Assembly: GCF_000940805.1 (NCBI RefSeq) | Contig: NZ_CP007142.1 | Span: forward strand, 5,370,593-5,434,592 | Origin: Gynuella sunshinyii YC6258 | Lineage (GTDB): Bacteria > Pseudomonadota > Gammaproteobacteria > Pseudomonadales > Natronospirillaceae | Direction: 5' to 3' | DNA length: 64,000 bases | Part shown: piece by piece, positions 1 to 8,260 of the stretch | Layout of the letters: each line of letters starts with the position of its first letter | How positions within the stretch are numbered: the first letter of the stretch is position 1 | Made by a program: the position numbers and the translations under genes | Notes under the pieces: generated by a model | The model's input: the letters and a program-made list of their open reading frames with translations, nothing else | Told to the model about the DNA's origin: nothing | Database searches by the model: none

Positions 1-298
1 GATGCATTTTACCTTCTTCATTAAAGGGTGCGGTTTTGCCTTCTTTGGTCAGAGGATTACGGGTCAGTGCAAAAACCTGATCGCCCCAGGCTTTGGGTTG
101 CTGACTTTTAACCTGATGACTGTGGGCAATCACACAGCAGCGCTTGAGACAGAGATGCTCAAATTGAGATTGCATCATTCGTGATAATGCATGGGTAAAC
201 CCCAAAAAGTGTGTCATCGCCGGAAAACCATAGGTTATGCCAGAAATGGCATTGGCATTTTCAACACTGACTCGACGCAGGATCAATAACGATTTCAT
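1..298 (-). CDS. csy2: Csy2 (Cas5f), N-terminal part, cut by window edge
   Basis: The minus-strand frame from the ATG at 298 runs open to base 1 and gives about 99 residues beginning [20 protein letters not shown]. This is the N-terminus of Csy2, the Cas5f subunit of the type I-F Cascade, which with Csy1 holds the crRNA 5' handle. The start codon overlaps the csy1 stop by four bases (ATGA), so the two are translationally coupled as in other I-F operons. The rest of csy2, and the expected csy3 and csy4, lie outside the window. Identification rests on the N-terminal sequence and its position directly after csy1; there is no realistic alternative. Confidence 0.9.
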   Translation of the reverse strand, partial: MKSLLILRRVSVENANAISGITYGFPAMTHFLGFTHALSRMMQSQFEHLCLKRCCVIAHSHQVKSQQPKAWGDQVFALTRNPLTKEGKTAPFNEEGKMH

Positions 299-1581
299 TG
301 ACCAAATCCCTCCAGTTCTTTGCGCAATGCGTCTTTGGCTTCTCTTTTCCAGACGCCATGTTCGGGGGCCGCCACATTGAAACCATAGTAACGAAGTTGA
401 CGATTCAACCAATGGGCAAATTGATTAGCCAGATCATCGAGCCATTCGCTTTGCTCACGAGCCTGCTGGAATTCAACATCAGGACAGTCAGGATCAAGCC
501 AGTATTTTTCGGTATCGGAGATATGTGATTCCACACTCCACCCCGGATTTGGCAAGGCTCTGATGCTGGCACCGGTCAGCACAAACATTTCAATGAGTGC
601 ATCAACATAGTTAGCCCGCCGGTTGCGGATCTCCATATTATTAAAGTCTTTTGCACTTCTTAGTAATTTCACCAATCGTTTGACCGTGGGTAGCGCCTGA
701 CGGGTATAACGCCGCCAGAAAGCAAAACGGGTCATCGGTGGTTTAAGCTGGTTCTGCCACGCAGGAGGCTGGGCATTAAACAGAAAGGTTTTACCACCGC
801 GCAGGCTATTGAGCTGAGACACATTCTGCGGCTTGGTCCCTCCAAAACTTTGCACAGCCATACCCGGAAAGTCGATGGTTGGCTGGTTTGCATATAAACC
901 TTTTTTGCGCTGCTCTCGCAGATGCTTGCTTTCTTCTGAAAATCGATGATGAATAATCCGTTCATGAACGGCCTGTACCAGAGACGAGGAAAACAACGCA
1001 CCTAACAAATGATAAGTGTTCCCTTCTACCGGGAAAAACACCTGCTTGGCCAGCCTGTGAGAACTGGGATCGGTCACTTCAAAAACCCGACTGAAGCCCT
1101 GCAACCACTCATTCAGTTGTTCATCACTTTCAGCGAAGGCGGTTAGTGCCGACGCATCTTTGTTAGCCAGGCACTGATACAGAGTCTGGCCACCTGCAGA
1201 TAATTTCAACAGCCCGGCAATATCAAGGGCAGCCGCATTACCGGTAATATCAATGGCACGATCAGGCAAACTGGTGGTGCACAGATATGGCATTCGGGAG
1301 TCGTTTTCGGCATCGCTATAAATGCTGGAGCCTTTGGCATCACCATGGGTATATTTAAGCGCGTGAGTCACGAGCTTGATCTGACCGGCACGGCTGGCGG
1401 CATCCGTCAGCCAGACCGGTGGCGAGAAACGTTCGAGCTCCTGCTGTCTTGCCAGACTCAGTTCGCTGTCGCTCACTCCCGCCTGTTGCTGCTTTTTCTG
1501 TTCTTTATCCAGCTTTTCAAGGCGGGCATCCGCCCTTTGCCGGATATAGGTTTCAATCGCAGCAGTTAAGGGATGCTGCAT
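295..1581 (-). CDS. csy1: Csy1 (Cas8f), large subunit of type I-F Cascade
   Basis: A 428-residue protein, close to the usual Csy1 length of about 430. It begins [20 protein letters not shown], the charged helical N-terminus typical of Csy1. The family-like segments [18 protein letters not shown] and [13 protein letters not shown] are also present. Csy1 pairs with Csy2 at the 5' handle of the crRNA and reads the PAM. The ATG at 1581 has a strong ribosome site (AAGGAGGT about 5 bases upstream). It is separated from cas2-3 by vapBC and about 236 bp that hold a CRISPR-like unit. It therefore probably has its own promoter, although no clear -35/-10 pair could be recognised. Confidence 0.95.
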   Translation of the reverse strand: MQHPLTAAIETYIRQRADARLEKLDKEQKKQQQAGVSDSELSLARQQELERFSPPVWLTDAASRAGQIKLVTHALKYTHGDAKGSSIYSDAENDSRMPYLCTTSLPDRAIDITGNAAALDIAGLLKLSAGGQTLYQCLANKDASALTAFAESDEQLNEWLQGFSRVFEVTDPSSHRLAKQVFFPVEGNTYHLLGALFSSSLVQAVHERIIHHRFSEESKHLREQRKKGLYANQPTIDFPGMAVQSFGGTKPQNVSQLNSLRGGKTFLFNAQPPAWQNQLKPPMTRFAFWRRYTRQALPTVKRLVKLLRSAKDFNNMEIRNRRANYVDALIEMFVLTGASIRALPNPGWSVESHISDTEKYWLDPDCPDVEFQQAREQSEWLDDLANQFAHWLNRQLRYYGFNVAAPEHGVWKREAKDALRKELEGFGQ

Positions 1582-1654
1582 AAAGACCTCCTTTTAGTGA
1601 TTCACCTCACCTTTCCGCTACAGCCTCTGGAGAAGAGAAGTTAACGTTTAATTC

Positions 1655-1670
1655 GCCAATAAATATTGGC
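1655..1670. promoter_or_regulatory. Inverted repeat in the csy1 upstream region
   Basis: GCCAAT-AAAT-ATTGGC is a perfect 6-bp inverted repeat about 75-90 bp upstream of the csy1 start. It lies in the stretch where the promoter for csy1, and for the oppositely oriented CRISPR-like unit, should be. It may be an operator or a small hairpin. The role is inferred only from position. Confidence 0.35.
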
Positions 1671-1677
1671 TTTGCTA

Positions 1678-1759
1678 TCAGCGCTACCGACTGGTAGCTC
1701 AGAAATAAGTAGTTGCGGTTCTTATCGCTAAGTTCACTGCCGCACAGGCAGCCCGCCGC
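1678..1759 (+). CRISPR. Degenerate two-repeat mini-CRISPR (CreR-like) between vapC and csy1
   Basis: The right-hand copy (1732-1759) begins GTTCACTGCC and has the stem CTGCC-GCACA-GGCAG. Over its first 21 bases it differs from the classic I-F repeat at one position as I recall that repeat; its 3' end is unrelated. The left-hand copy (about 1678-1705) keeps a hairpin, GCTACC-GACT-GGTAGC, followed by TCAGAAA, close to the I-F 5' handle CTTAGAAA. Its stem has a G-C to A-T change on both arms, so pairing is preserved. The copies enclose 26 bases (1706-1731), shorter than the normal 32. Cleavage by Cas6f after each stem would yield one RNA with a near-normal handle and a 3' hairpin. It reads toward vapC, opposite to csy1. 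It could instead be a decaying array remnant. Confidence 0.65.
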
Positions 1760-1776
1760 CCCTCTCCTGGGGCGGC
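1755..1776 (+). terminator. GC-rich hairpin just after the second CRISPR-like repeat
   Basis: GCCGCCCC-TCTCCT-GGGGCGGC forms a perfect 8-bp stem overlapping the degenerate 3' end of the right-hand repeat. The following bases (ACTCTGTTCT) are only weakly T-rich. It may end or stabilise the small CRISPR-like transcript, but it is not a textbook intrinsic terminator. Confidence 0.35.
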
Positions 1777-1817
1777 ACTCTGTTCTCACATCACCACCTG
1801 CCGGCATCAGTTCGCCT

Positions 1818-2237
1818 TTAATCATTGGTCCAGTCCTCGACCCGCAAATCAGGCACTCGGTTAAATTCCCGGGTGTTGTTGGTCACCAGCACGCAGCCTG
1901 CTGCGATGGCATTTCCGGCAATGGCTGAGTCATTGGCTCCGATGGGTGTCCCTTGTTCGGCAAGGTGTAGTTTGATTTGCGTGGTTGCGTCGACGGCGGC
2001 TTTGTCCCAGGGCAATACGCCGTCTATGCGCTTGATAAACTCATCAACAATGACGGTGTGCCTGGGAGAGGCTTTCTTGCCAATAGCGCCAAAACGCAGT
2101 TCGGCGTAGGTAATCGCCGATATCACCAGACGATCCTTGTTTTCAACATGGCCCTGTAACACTTTCAGCAGAACTTCCGGACGCTCACGCATGATGAATG
2201 AGCAAATGTTGGTATCGAGCATATAAGTCTTTTTCAC
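1818..2237 (-). CDS. vapC: VapC-type PIN-domain toxin ribonuclease
   Basis: A 139-residue PIN-domain protein of the VapC/MvpA type. VapC toxins are Mg-dependent endoribonucleases, often cutting tRNA or rRNA. The acidic active-site residues are visible: D8 in MLDTN, E46 in TYAELRFGA and D103 in GANDSAIAG, followed by the TNN segment near 119-121. The length is normal and there is no truncation, so the toxin looks functional. Its ATG overlaps the vapB stop by four bases (ATGA at 2234-2237). It is embedded in the CRISPR-Cas locus, co-oriented with cas2-3 and csy1, with the CRISPR-like unit immediately downstream and antisense to its 3' end. Confidence 0.93.
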   Translation of the reverse strand: MKKTYMLDTNICSFIMRERPEVLLKVLQGHVENKDRLVISAITYAELRFGAIGKKASPRHTVIVDEFIKRIDGVLPWDKAAVDATTQIKLHLAEQGTPIGANDSAIAGNAIAAGCVLVTNNTREFNRVPDLRVEDWTND

Positions 2238-2461
2238 AACTCGACCCTGCCCTCTTCAATAACGTCGGTACGTTCACTCAGAAAATCATCATCTGCCTTG
2301 TCGACTTCAACAAAGCTGGTCCAGGTTTTTCGAAGCGGCCTCAGGATAATGGCATCGCCTTCCCGTATGATTTCCACTTCTGAGACACCGGTAAATTCGA
2401 ACTCTTTGGGTAGTCGAACGGCCTGATTTCGACCATTCTTGAACAATGAAGCTGTTTTCAT
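2234..2461 (-). CDS. vapB: VapB-type AbrB/SpoVT antitoxin
   Basis: A 75-residue antitoxin. The N-terminal half (MKTASLFKNGRNQAVRLPKE) is the swapped-hairpin AbrB/MazE DNA-binding fold typical of VapB. The acidic C-terminal half (FVEVDKADDDFLSERTDV) is the expected toxin-wrapping tail. VapB neutralises VapC and, with it, represses the vapBC promoter. The start has a GAGGT ribosome site. Its promoter and a palindromic operator lie directly upstream at 2500-2536, so the pair can be expressed independently of the cas genes. Confidence 0.93.
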   Translation of the reverse strand: MKTASLFKNGRNQAVRLPKEFEFTGVSEVEIIREGDAIILRPLRKTWTSFVEVDKADDDFLSERTDVIEEGRVEL

Positions 2462-2499
2462 TTTTTACCTCGATCCTATTTTTGATATTGACCGTGTTG

Positions 2500-2536
2500 A
2501 GTCTATGCCCAGAAAGGCATATGTCAAGCATATGCC
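2500..2536 (-). promoter_or_regulatory. vapBC promoter with overlapping palindromic operator
   Basis: On the minus strand, TTGACA (2527-2522) and TAGACT (2505-2500) are spaced 16 bp, a good sigma-70 promoter about 40 bp upstream of vapB. The -35 box is covered by a perfect inverted repeat, GGCATATG-TCAAG-CATATGCC (2516-2536). Further half-site-like sequences occur at 2503-2510 and 2553-2562. This is the layout expected for VapB/VapBC autorepression. The outer part reaches to within three bases of the cas2-3 stop codon. Confidence 0.75.
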
Positions 2537-2538
2537 AA

Positions 2539-5500
2539 CTAAAACAACGGACGATATATGCCAAAAACCGGGGAATACACCAATGATCGTTCGCCTGCCT
2601 GATCGACCCCCACAACCCTCATCTCGGTGAACTTATTGCTGGCGTCCTGCCAACCCATATTCGATGTCTCCACGATATCAGCCAGAAGATCCACGACACT
2701 CAGGTTTAGCCAGGGACAGACGCCAGGAGGATAGCTATCGGTATTATCCGGAACGACAGCGACAGGCTTGGGTTCCTGACCTTTACCAAAGTCGATATAG
2801 ATGTCTGGCTCATCCAGCTCATCCTCCAGTTTCAGAAACAGACGATCATCCGCTCGCGATTGGCGAAAGCGGGTATTACGCTGAAGCTCGGCGCTCCAAC
2901 TGACGGGCTGTTGCCACCAACAGGCAGCGGAATAGGTTATTTTGTCTTCATAGCCATGAATAACGGCTCGTAGACATGCATGCTCCAGGTGAATCAGATT
3001 TGAACTGGCATTTAGCTCTTCTGGTGTTTGAATCCGGGGAATGGCGGTAATGCAGTCAAGCACGCCAGTTTGTTGTAGTGGCTGGAGATCTTTATCGGTC
3101 AATTTAAAAAACGGCGTTTCAAAACCAGGCTGAGTATAGGCCAGTGAGTGTCCTGTAAGGGCACGGTAATTCTGGTTGAGAATCAGGATGTTGGGCTCCT
3201 GGCAGATTTTATCCCGATGACGCCATACCCGGCCGGCCAGCTGAATAATGGAGCGCATGGAGCTGGGTTCTACGATAGCCCAGTCATAATCATGATCCCG
3301 ACCCACTTCGGCCACGGCCGTGGCGAACACAACAAAAATATGATGCTGTTCCGGGTATGCAGACAAGGCCTCAGCAATCTCTGGCTGCTGCCAGATAGCG
3401 GACTCATCATTACGTTTCAGCACGGCATCCAGCGCGCGCTCCATACTTGAGCGCACAATTAATGGATGACGGCTGTGGTAGATACAAAAATGCAGGCGAT
3501 AATTCGCGGATGCCGGTTGGCTCAATAACTCTGTGGCCACCGCAACCAGTGGATTAATATTGGCCATACGAACCAGACCAATAGAAATTCGCTTATCCGT
3601 TTGCGGCTGAGTCAGGTGGTAACGTTGATGCAAGGTATATATTCCACGATTAACCGTCGCAGCTACCGCGCTAATGACTTCTTTGGGCCGGGATCCGGAG
3701 ACATCAACCGGCAATAATTGGGCACGTCGTTTAACCGGTTGCTTGGCCAATTCCTGGCAGCGCCCGGTTACAAATTTTTCATGCGCGACCTCAAACCCGG
3801 AAAGCGTTTCAAGGGTCGCCGCCACGGGATCAATGGTTTCATCAAACCAGGCACAACACACATGATCTGATCGAGGCTCACCGCAGGCACGGTTATAGTA
3901 CAAACGCCCTTCTCTGTAGGCTTCAAATAACCCGGATACCTCAACAGGCATCAAGGTCGCGGATGAGATCAATACCCTGGCACCGAGCATGCCTGCCCAG
4001 TTAACCAAACGACACAGCGCGGGAATGTCCGCTTTATCAAAATCATCAGGCTCATCGAGAATCAGGTCGGAGGTTAACAGGCGCAACATGGGCGCAATTT
4101 GCTTGCCACCACGTTCGCCTTCGGTGGCCGGCATGATGTGATCAATCGTACTGACAAGCACCGGTGCACTGAGTAGTTGCTGCAAACGCGGCGAATTTTC
4201 CAGCCATTGTTTCAATCGGCTATCGTACATTTCACCTGCATAACGAATCACCTGATTGCTATCCACCAGGGATTCTGCCGATGCACTGCCCGATGACTCC
4301 CACTGGCTGTTTTCATAATATTCATGGAGTTGTCGTATCGCCTGAGATCCGATCATGGTGGCAATGTCGTCATCACCCAGCCCCAACAGGGACATTAATG
4401 CATCACCGGTTTGTTGCGTCAAAGTACGCAATCCCAAGGCAATAGACACTCGACAACCGATTTTCTGATCGGCCAGGGCATACATGATTTTCATATTGGC
4501 CAGGGTTTTTCCACAGCCAGTCGATGCCATATTGACACCAAAAAATCCGTGTTCGCCAGCATCTTCTTTAATGGTTTTTGCCAGACCGACTGCACTGTTC
4601 TGCCAACGAAAACGGTCCTTTGCGGTGTTTTTCTCCAGACCTTTTACCAATGCCAGTGAAGGCAGGGAGCGTTTCAATGATGACAACTCTTTGGCAAAGA
4701 AATTAGCGTTACAGGCCACCCCTATATTGTGCTCATCAAGTTTCTGCTTGAGCTTGCCACCAGCCAGCCGGTCGGTATTGGCATAACACAAGTACTCAGT
4801 ATCCTGCCATTTTTCGGTTACCGCACTGGCGGAATACACATGATCAGACAGCATCAATACCAGACGGGCCATATGACAGGTAAAACGGTCCTGTAACCAC
4901 TTGGTGCCTCCCGCCAATAACTGATCATGGGTCAAAGCACGTTTAGCCAACTCATGTGCTTTTTGACACCAGCGATGACTGCGAATTGGGGTACCACCAG
5001 GAAATTGCCAGTTCTGTTTTATGTGCAGGGTCTTAACTTTGTCTGATTCTGCGTTACGGGAGTTCCAGTCCCAACGGAAACACTTATCCAGCCAATATTC
5101 TGCGTACTCGACCGGAGGGACACGATCACCAGACATTTTTGAGGGTATATGTTTAGGCAAGCGATGATGAGAAACGATCAGCCATGCCACTGCTTCTGCA
5201 ACAGGAGGAAGACCGGGGAAAGGGCTTTTTTTCCTAAGCTTGGGATCTTTTTGTTCTGCCAGAAAATCATCTTTTTGCAACTGAGCCAGAATATTTTTTT
5301 CGTCGGACGGTTTGATGGAGTGTAATTTGTTGAGCCACTCCTGATCAGTGATACCACTGCTTTTAACCAATGCTTCAAATATCCGCAACGAAACCCATTC
5401 GTGCCGGTAGGGTTCAAACCCGAGCTTATTGTTGCCCTGAAGCTTGTCCTGAAACAACAGCGATGCCTTACCCAGATCATGAAATAATCCAGCGATAGCT

Positions 5501-5847
5501 GACAGTAAGGTAATCACATAAGCGGTATTCCAGCTCACGTCCATCTCCGTTTTAATACTGGTATTCACAGTACGATTGACGGGTACACGCCCTGAAAGAT
5601 CAAACTTGTCACGCCTGCCCACCACCCAAACCAGCTCACTACGCGAGCGGGAACGAATCCAATGACAACTCACAGCGGTATTTTTACTCGCGCTTTTGCG
5701 CAGTAGTTTTTTGACGGCCAGCAATCCTTCGTGGGTGATCACGGTCTGCCAGGTGTTGTCTCCGATGCGGTCGGCAAACGCATCGAGCACTCTGCGGGTG
5801 CGGATGAGGGACTTTTTTTCGCACTGGGAGATAAACGTGACCATCAT
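2539..5847 (-). CDS. cas3: Cas2-3 fusion (type I-F helicase-nuclease)
   Basis: About 1,100 residues with the I-F specific fusion: a Cas2-like N-terminal domain (starting near MMVTFISQCEKKSLIRTRR), then a Cas3 HD nuclease and an SF2 helicase. The HD motif GLFHDLGKA is near residue 124, Walker A STGCGKT near 440 and Walker B LDEPDD near 600. Cas3 degrades DNA unwound at a Cascade-bound target, and the Cas2 part joins Cas1 in spacer acquisition. The start at 5847 gives an ATGA overlap with the cas1 stop; an upstream ATG at 5865 is also possible. Active-site motifs look intact, so the system appears able to interfere. The stop codon is followed at once by the vapBC promoter. Confidence 0.95.
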   Translation of the reverse strand: MMVTFISQCEKKSLIRTRRVLDAFADRIGDNTWQTVITHEGLLAVKKLLRKSASKNTAVSCHWIRSRSRSELVWVVGRRDKFDLSGRVPVNRTVNTSIKTEMDVSWNTAYVITLLSAIAGLFHDLGKASLLFQDKLQGNNKLGFEPYRHEWVSLRIFEALVKSSGITDQEWLNKLHSIKPSDEKNILAQLQKDDFLAEQKDPKLRKKSPFPGLPPVAEAVAWLIVSHHRLPKHIPSKMSGDRVPPVEYAEYWLDKCFRWDWNSRNAESDKVKTLHIKQNWQFPGGTPIRSHRWCQKAHELAKRALTHDQLLAGGTKWLQDRFTCHMARLVLMLSDHVYSASAVTEKWQDTEYLCYANTDRLAGGKLKQKLDEHNIGVACNANFFAKELSSLKRSLPSLALVKGLEKNTAKDRFRWQNSAVGLAKTIKEDAGEHGFFGVNMASTGCGKTLANMKIMYALADQKIGCRVSIALGLRTLTQQTGDALMSLLGLGDDDIATMIGSQAIRQLHEYYENSQWESSGSASAESLVDSNQVIRYAGEMYDSRLKQWLENSPRLQQLLSAPVLVSTIDHIMPATEGERGGKQIAPMLRLLTSDLILDEPDDFDKADIPALCRLVNWAGMLGARVLISSATLMPVEVSGLFEAYREGRLYYNRACGEPRSDHVCCAWFDETIDPVAATLETLSGFEVAHEKFVTGRCQELAKQPVKRRAQLLPVDVSGSRPKEVISAVAATVNRGIYTLHQRYHLTQPQTDKRISIGLVRMANINPLVAVATELLSQPASANYRLHFCIYHSRHPLIVRSSMERALDAVLKRNDESAIWQQPEIAEALSAYPEQHHIFVVFATAVAEVGRDHDYDWAIVEPSSMRSIIQLAGRVWRHRDKICQEPNILILNQNYRALTGHSLAYTQPGFETPFFKLTDKDLQPLQQTGVLDCITAIPRIQTPEELNASSNLIHLEHACLRAVIHGYEDKITYSAACWWQQPVSWSAELQRNTRFRQSRADDRLFLKLEDELDEPDIYIDFGKGQEPKPVAVVPDNTDSYPPGVCPWLNLSVVDLLADIVETSNMGWQDASNKFTEMRVVGVDQAGERSLVYSPVFGIYRPLF

Positions 5848-6803
5848 GATTTTGATTCCTGCCATTCCGTTGTCAGGGCAACGTTTTTGGTTTCGTCAAA
5901 CATGTATTCCAGGGCTTTGTGATCAGTAAAGGCTTGCAAGCATTGTTGCCGGAATTCCTGTTCACTCATGTTTTCTTTGGCGCAGATGAATGCCCAGGGC
6001 AGGATCAGGGCATCTTTGATCAGATCGGCAATATCAAACACCAACGCGCCTCTTCGGGTCTTCCCGTGCATCACCGCAAAACCATGGGGAATGCCGAGCA
6101 CCCAGAGGGCGGTGGCGGCCAGTCCGTAAGCCAGATAGTTACCGTGATTCAGAAAGGTGTTGGCGTTATCCACTGCGTCCCGTTCGCGGGTAAATTCACC
6201 ATAGCCGGTATGGCGGGCGGCAAATTTGTAGAGTTGTTTGGTGAGTTGAGCTTCGGTCTGTAGCAGATCGCCCACTTTGCGGGCGCTGTGAATTTTCTGT
6301 TCGAAAAGGTTGAGCGCCTGTTCTATGTCGCTGTGGGTGCTGTCAAACCCTTCGGCTTTAAGGTCGCGGTCCTTACGCCACACCTGACGCAGAAAACGGA
6401 TTCTGGCGTGTTGGAATTGCCTGGCCGCCTGCAGGCGTTTGTGGTCATCAAACCAGAACTGCATCCAACCCTGCAGGTATTCTGTCGGCCGGTATTCGCT
6501 TTGCGGGGTCAGCCATTCGATCTCGTTGGCCATCAGCAATGGTGTGCCACCACCGCCACAGAATCCGACCAGTACTCCGGCCTGAGCAAGCATTCTCATG
6601 GCCGCCTGGGTGATGGAGGTACCGGTGCCCAGCAACAGGCAGGTGGTGTTGGCGATTGGAATGTTCCAGTATTGATTTTCGTGCCGGGCTTCGGTCAGGT
6701 ACAGCACGCGACCGTCTTTCTGCATCACCCGGCACTTTTCCAGGTAGTAGATATTTGCCCGCTTGGAATGCAGTATGGCTTTCAGGTCTGTCAATTGTTC
6801 CAT
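5844..6803 (-). CDS. cas1: Cas1, type I-F adaptation integrase
   Basis: A 319-residue Cas1 of the I-F type, of normal length. It begins MEQLTDLKAILHSKRANIYYLEKCRV, and the later part carries GFAVMHGKTRRGALVFDIAD, matching the metal-binding His/Asp region of Cas1 integrases. With the Cas2 domain of Cas2-3 it inserts new spacers into the array. The ATG at 6803 has an AGGAAAAAC ribosome site. It is the first gene of the minus-strand cas operon and overlaps cas2-3 at its end. No CRISPR array lies upstream within the window, so the main array is probably beyond csy4, left of base 1. Confidence 0.95.
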   Translation of the reverse strand: MEQLTDLKAILHSKRANIYYLEKCRVMQKDGRVLYLTEARHENQYWNIPIANTTCLLLGTGTSITQAAMRMLAQAGVLVGFCGGGGTPLLMANEIEWLTPQSEYRPTEYLQGWMQFWFDDHKRLQAARQFQHARIRFLRQVWRKDRDLKAEGFDSTHSDIEQALNLFEQKIHSARKVGDLLQTEAQLTKQLYKFAARHTGYGEFTRERDAVDNANTFLNHGNYLAYGLAATALWVLGIPHGFAVMHGKTRRGALVFDIADLIKDALILPWAFICAKENMSEQEFRQQCLQAFTDHKALEYMFDETKNVALTTEWQESKS

Positions 6804-8260
6804 GTTGTTTTTCCTGTTTTTCCTGTTCTGCCTGTTAACGCAATGCGGAGATTGTTTGCAATCTTCCCCAGTCCCTCAAGACTGGTCATATTCACAGGTC
6901 AACTGTATTGACACATCATTCCATATATCCCCCAAAATAGTGGCAAAGCCTGTTCACGTGTGTCATGTCATTTGACACATGTCCGCAAGTATTTGTGGTT
7001 GTGATCTGGTGTCGGGTTCGATAGTTGGGTACGAATAAGCCGTTGGGCGCGAATGACAGGTTGTGTTTTTGGCACCTTAAGTAACGATGAGCAACAACAA
7101 AACGGGTCAGTTCATTACAAAATATCACATAAAAAAGGTATTGTTTTTGCCCTTTTATGTTCAAACAAAGACCTCCTTCAAATGAGCAACTCCTGGCTCT
7201 TTTCATGAAGATCATGGCTAAAAACAGCCTGTCTCATCTAAAAAATACAGAGGTCTTTGAGGGGGATGTTGATCGATGAAGAGTTCGAATGGGATGCTTC
7301 TTGCGTTGATACCGTTTTTTAATGCGTCGGTGATGTTCATCGTGAAAGTCTTCCGTTACAGCGTCGGTCAATGCAAAATTAATCAATTGCTCTGGTATCG
7401 GCAATACGATTATTCTCATTAATTAGTATGACACCAAAATATCGGCTTTTTCCCCGATTTATTTCCAGCAACCCGGGTGTATTCATTTTTCTTAAAAAAC
7501 ACGGAGCGCGTTTATAGCGGATTAAGAAGCCTCTGAATAATCTATTAACCTGACAGGTATTTATGGCGGGTTAATAGTTGTGAGGTTAACAAGAAGAATG
7601 GAAAGCTGTATTTATGATCTGTGATCAACCGCCCCCTGATACCCTGAAAATAATTTTGGAAAACTGCTTATTTTATACTTTTTTTCCGTTATTAAAGATG
7701 ACATTAATATTTATTATTTTTTGGTTATCGTAATAACACAAACCATTAGCAAGCCATTTCATTATCTTCGTACCCAAAACCGAATATGCGTGGATATGCG
7801 ATATGCAGAATATCCAAAGCATTTGGCAAATCGTAAGCTCAATTGACTTCCCTAAAAACACCAGAACACGATGTTCTCCAGGAAAGTTGAGAGAATTTTT
7901 CAGGTCAAATCATGTTGTATCTACACCTTTCGAAGGGAGGCTCATGACCTGAAAGACAACTCATATTGTTAAGCCATGTGCAGATGATTGTTTATGCGAG
8001 ATAGTCACTTCAACCAGCCTGTTGTACTATCTACATAATGCAAATGCGAATTTTTTTTCAGGTTCTGTTAATGCATAGAGGGTTTTTATCATTCTTTAGT
8101 CAGCAATTTAAGGTGAAGCTAATCCAGATCATTTTTTATATAAAAAACCTTTCTACCATTCGTTTATTCATCACCTGATATTAAGGCAAATGCAAACCAT
8201 TTACACTCCGATAACCATTGAGTGCAGTTGTTATATCTGCGAGTACAAAAGGATTCTGAA
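6804..8260. other. 1.45-kb stretch without a convincing gene
   Basis: AT-rich DNA upstream of cas1 and of the hydrolase gene. Short open frames here show no recognisable protein features and no good start context. Two inverted repeats stand out. TGTGTCA/TGACACA is at 6959-6979, with a second TTGACACAT at 6908-6916, inside the likely cas1 promoter zone. TTTCAGGTCA/TGACCTGAAA is at 7898-7954 with a 37-base spacer. No 28-mer repeats of an I-F array were seen. The region may hold regulatory sequence, a small RNA or decayed genes. Confidence 0.5.

Noticed and set aside
1790-1830. A third CRISPR-like repeat one unit beyond the right-hand copy
   Set aside because: Only CTGCCGGCATCAG vaguely resembles the stem; no handle or correct spacing.
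1-6803. Tn7-like transposon with I-F3 CRISPR system
   Set aside because: cas1 and cas2-3 are present and no tnsABC/tniQ genes are seen, so it is a canonical I-F1 locus.
7076-7090. Six-base match (TAAGTA) to the start of the mini-CRISPR guide upstream of cas1
   Set aside because: Only six bases match, the adjacent bases are CT rather than the I-F PAM CC, and such a match is likely by chance in this interval.
6804-8260. Possible CRISPR array upstream of cas1
   Set aside because: No repeated 28-mers or GTTCACTGCC-type sequences were found there.
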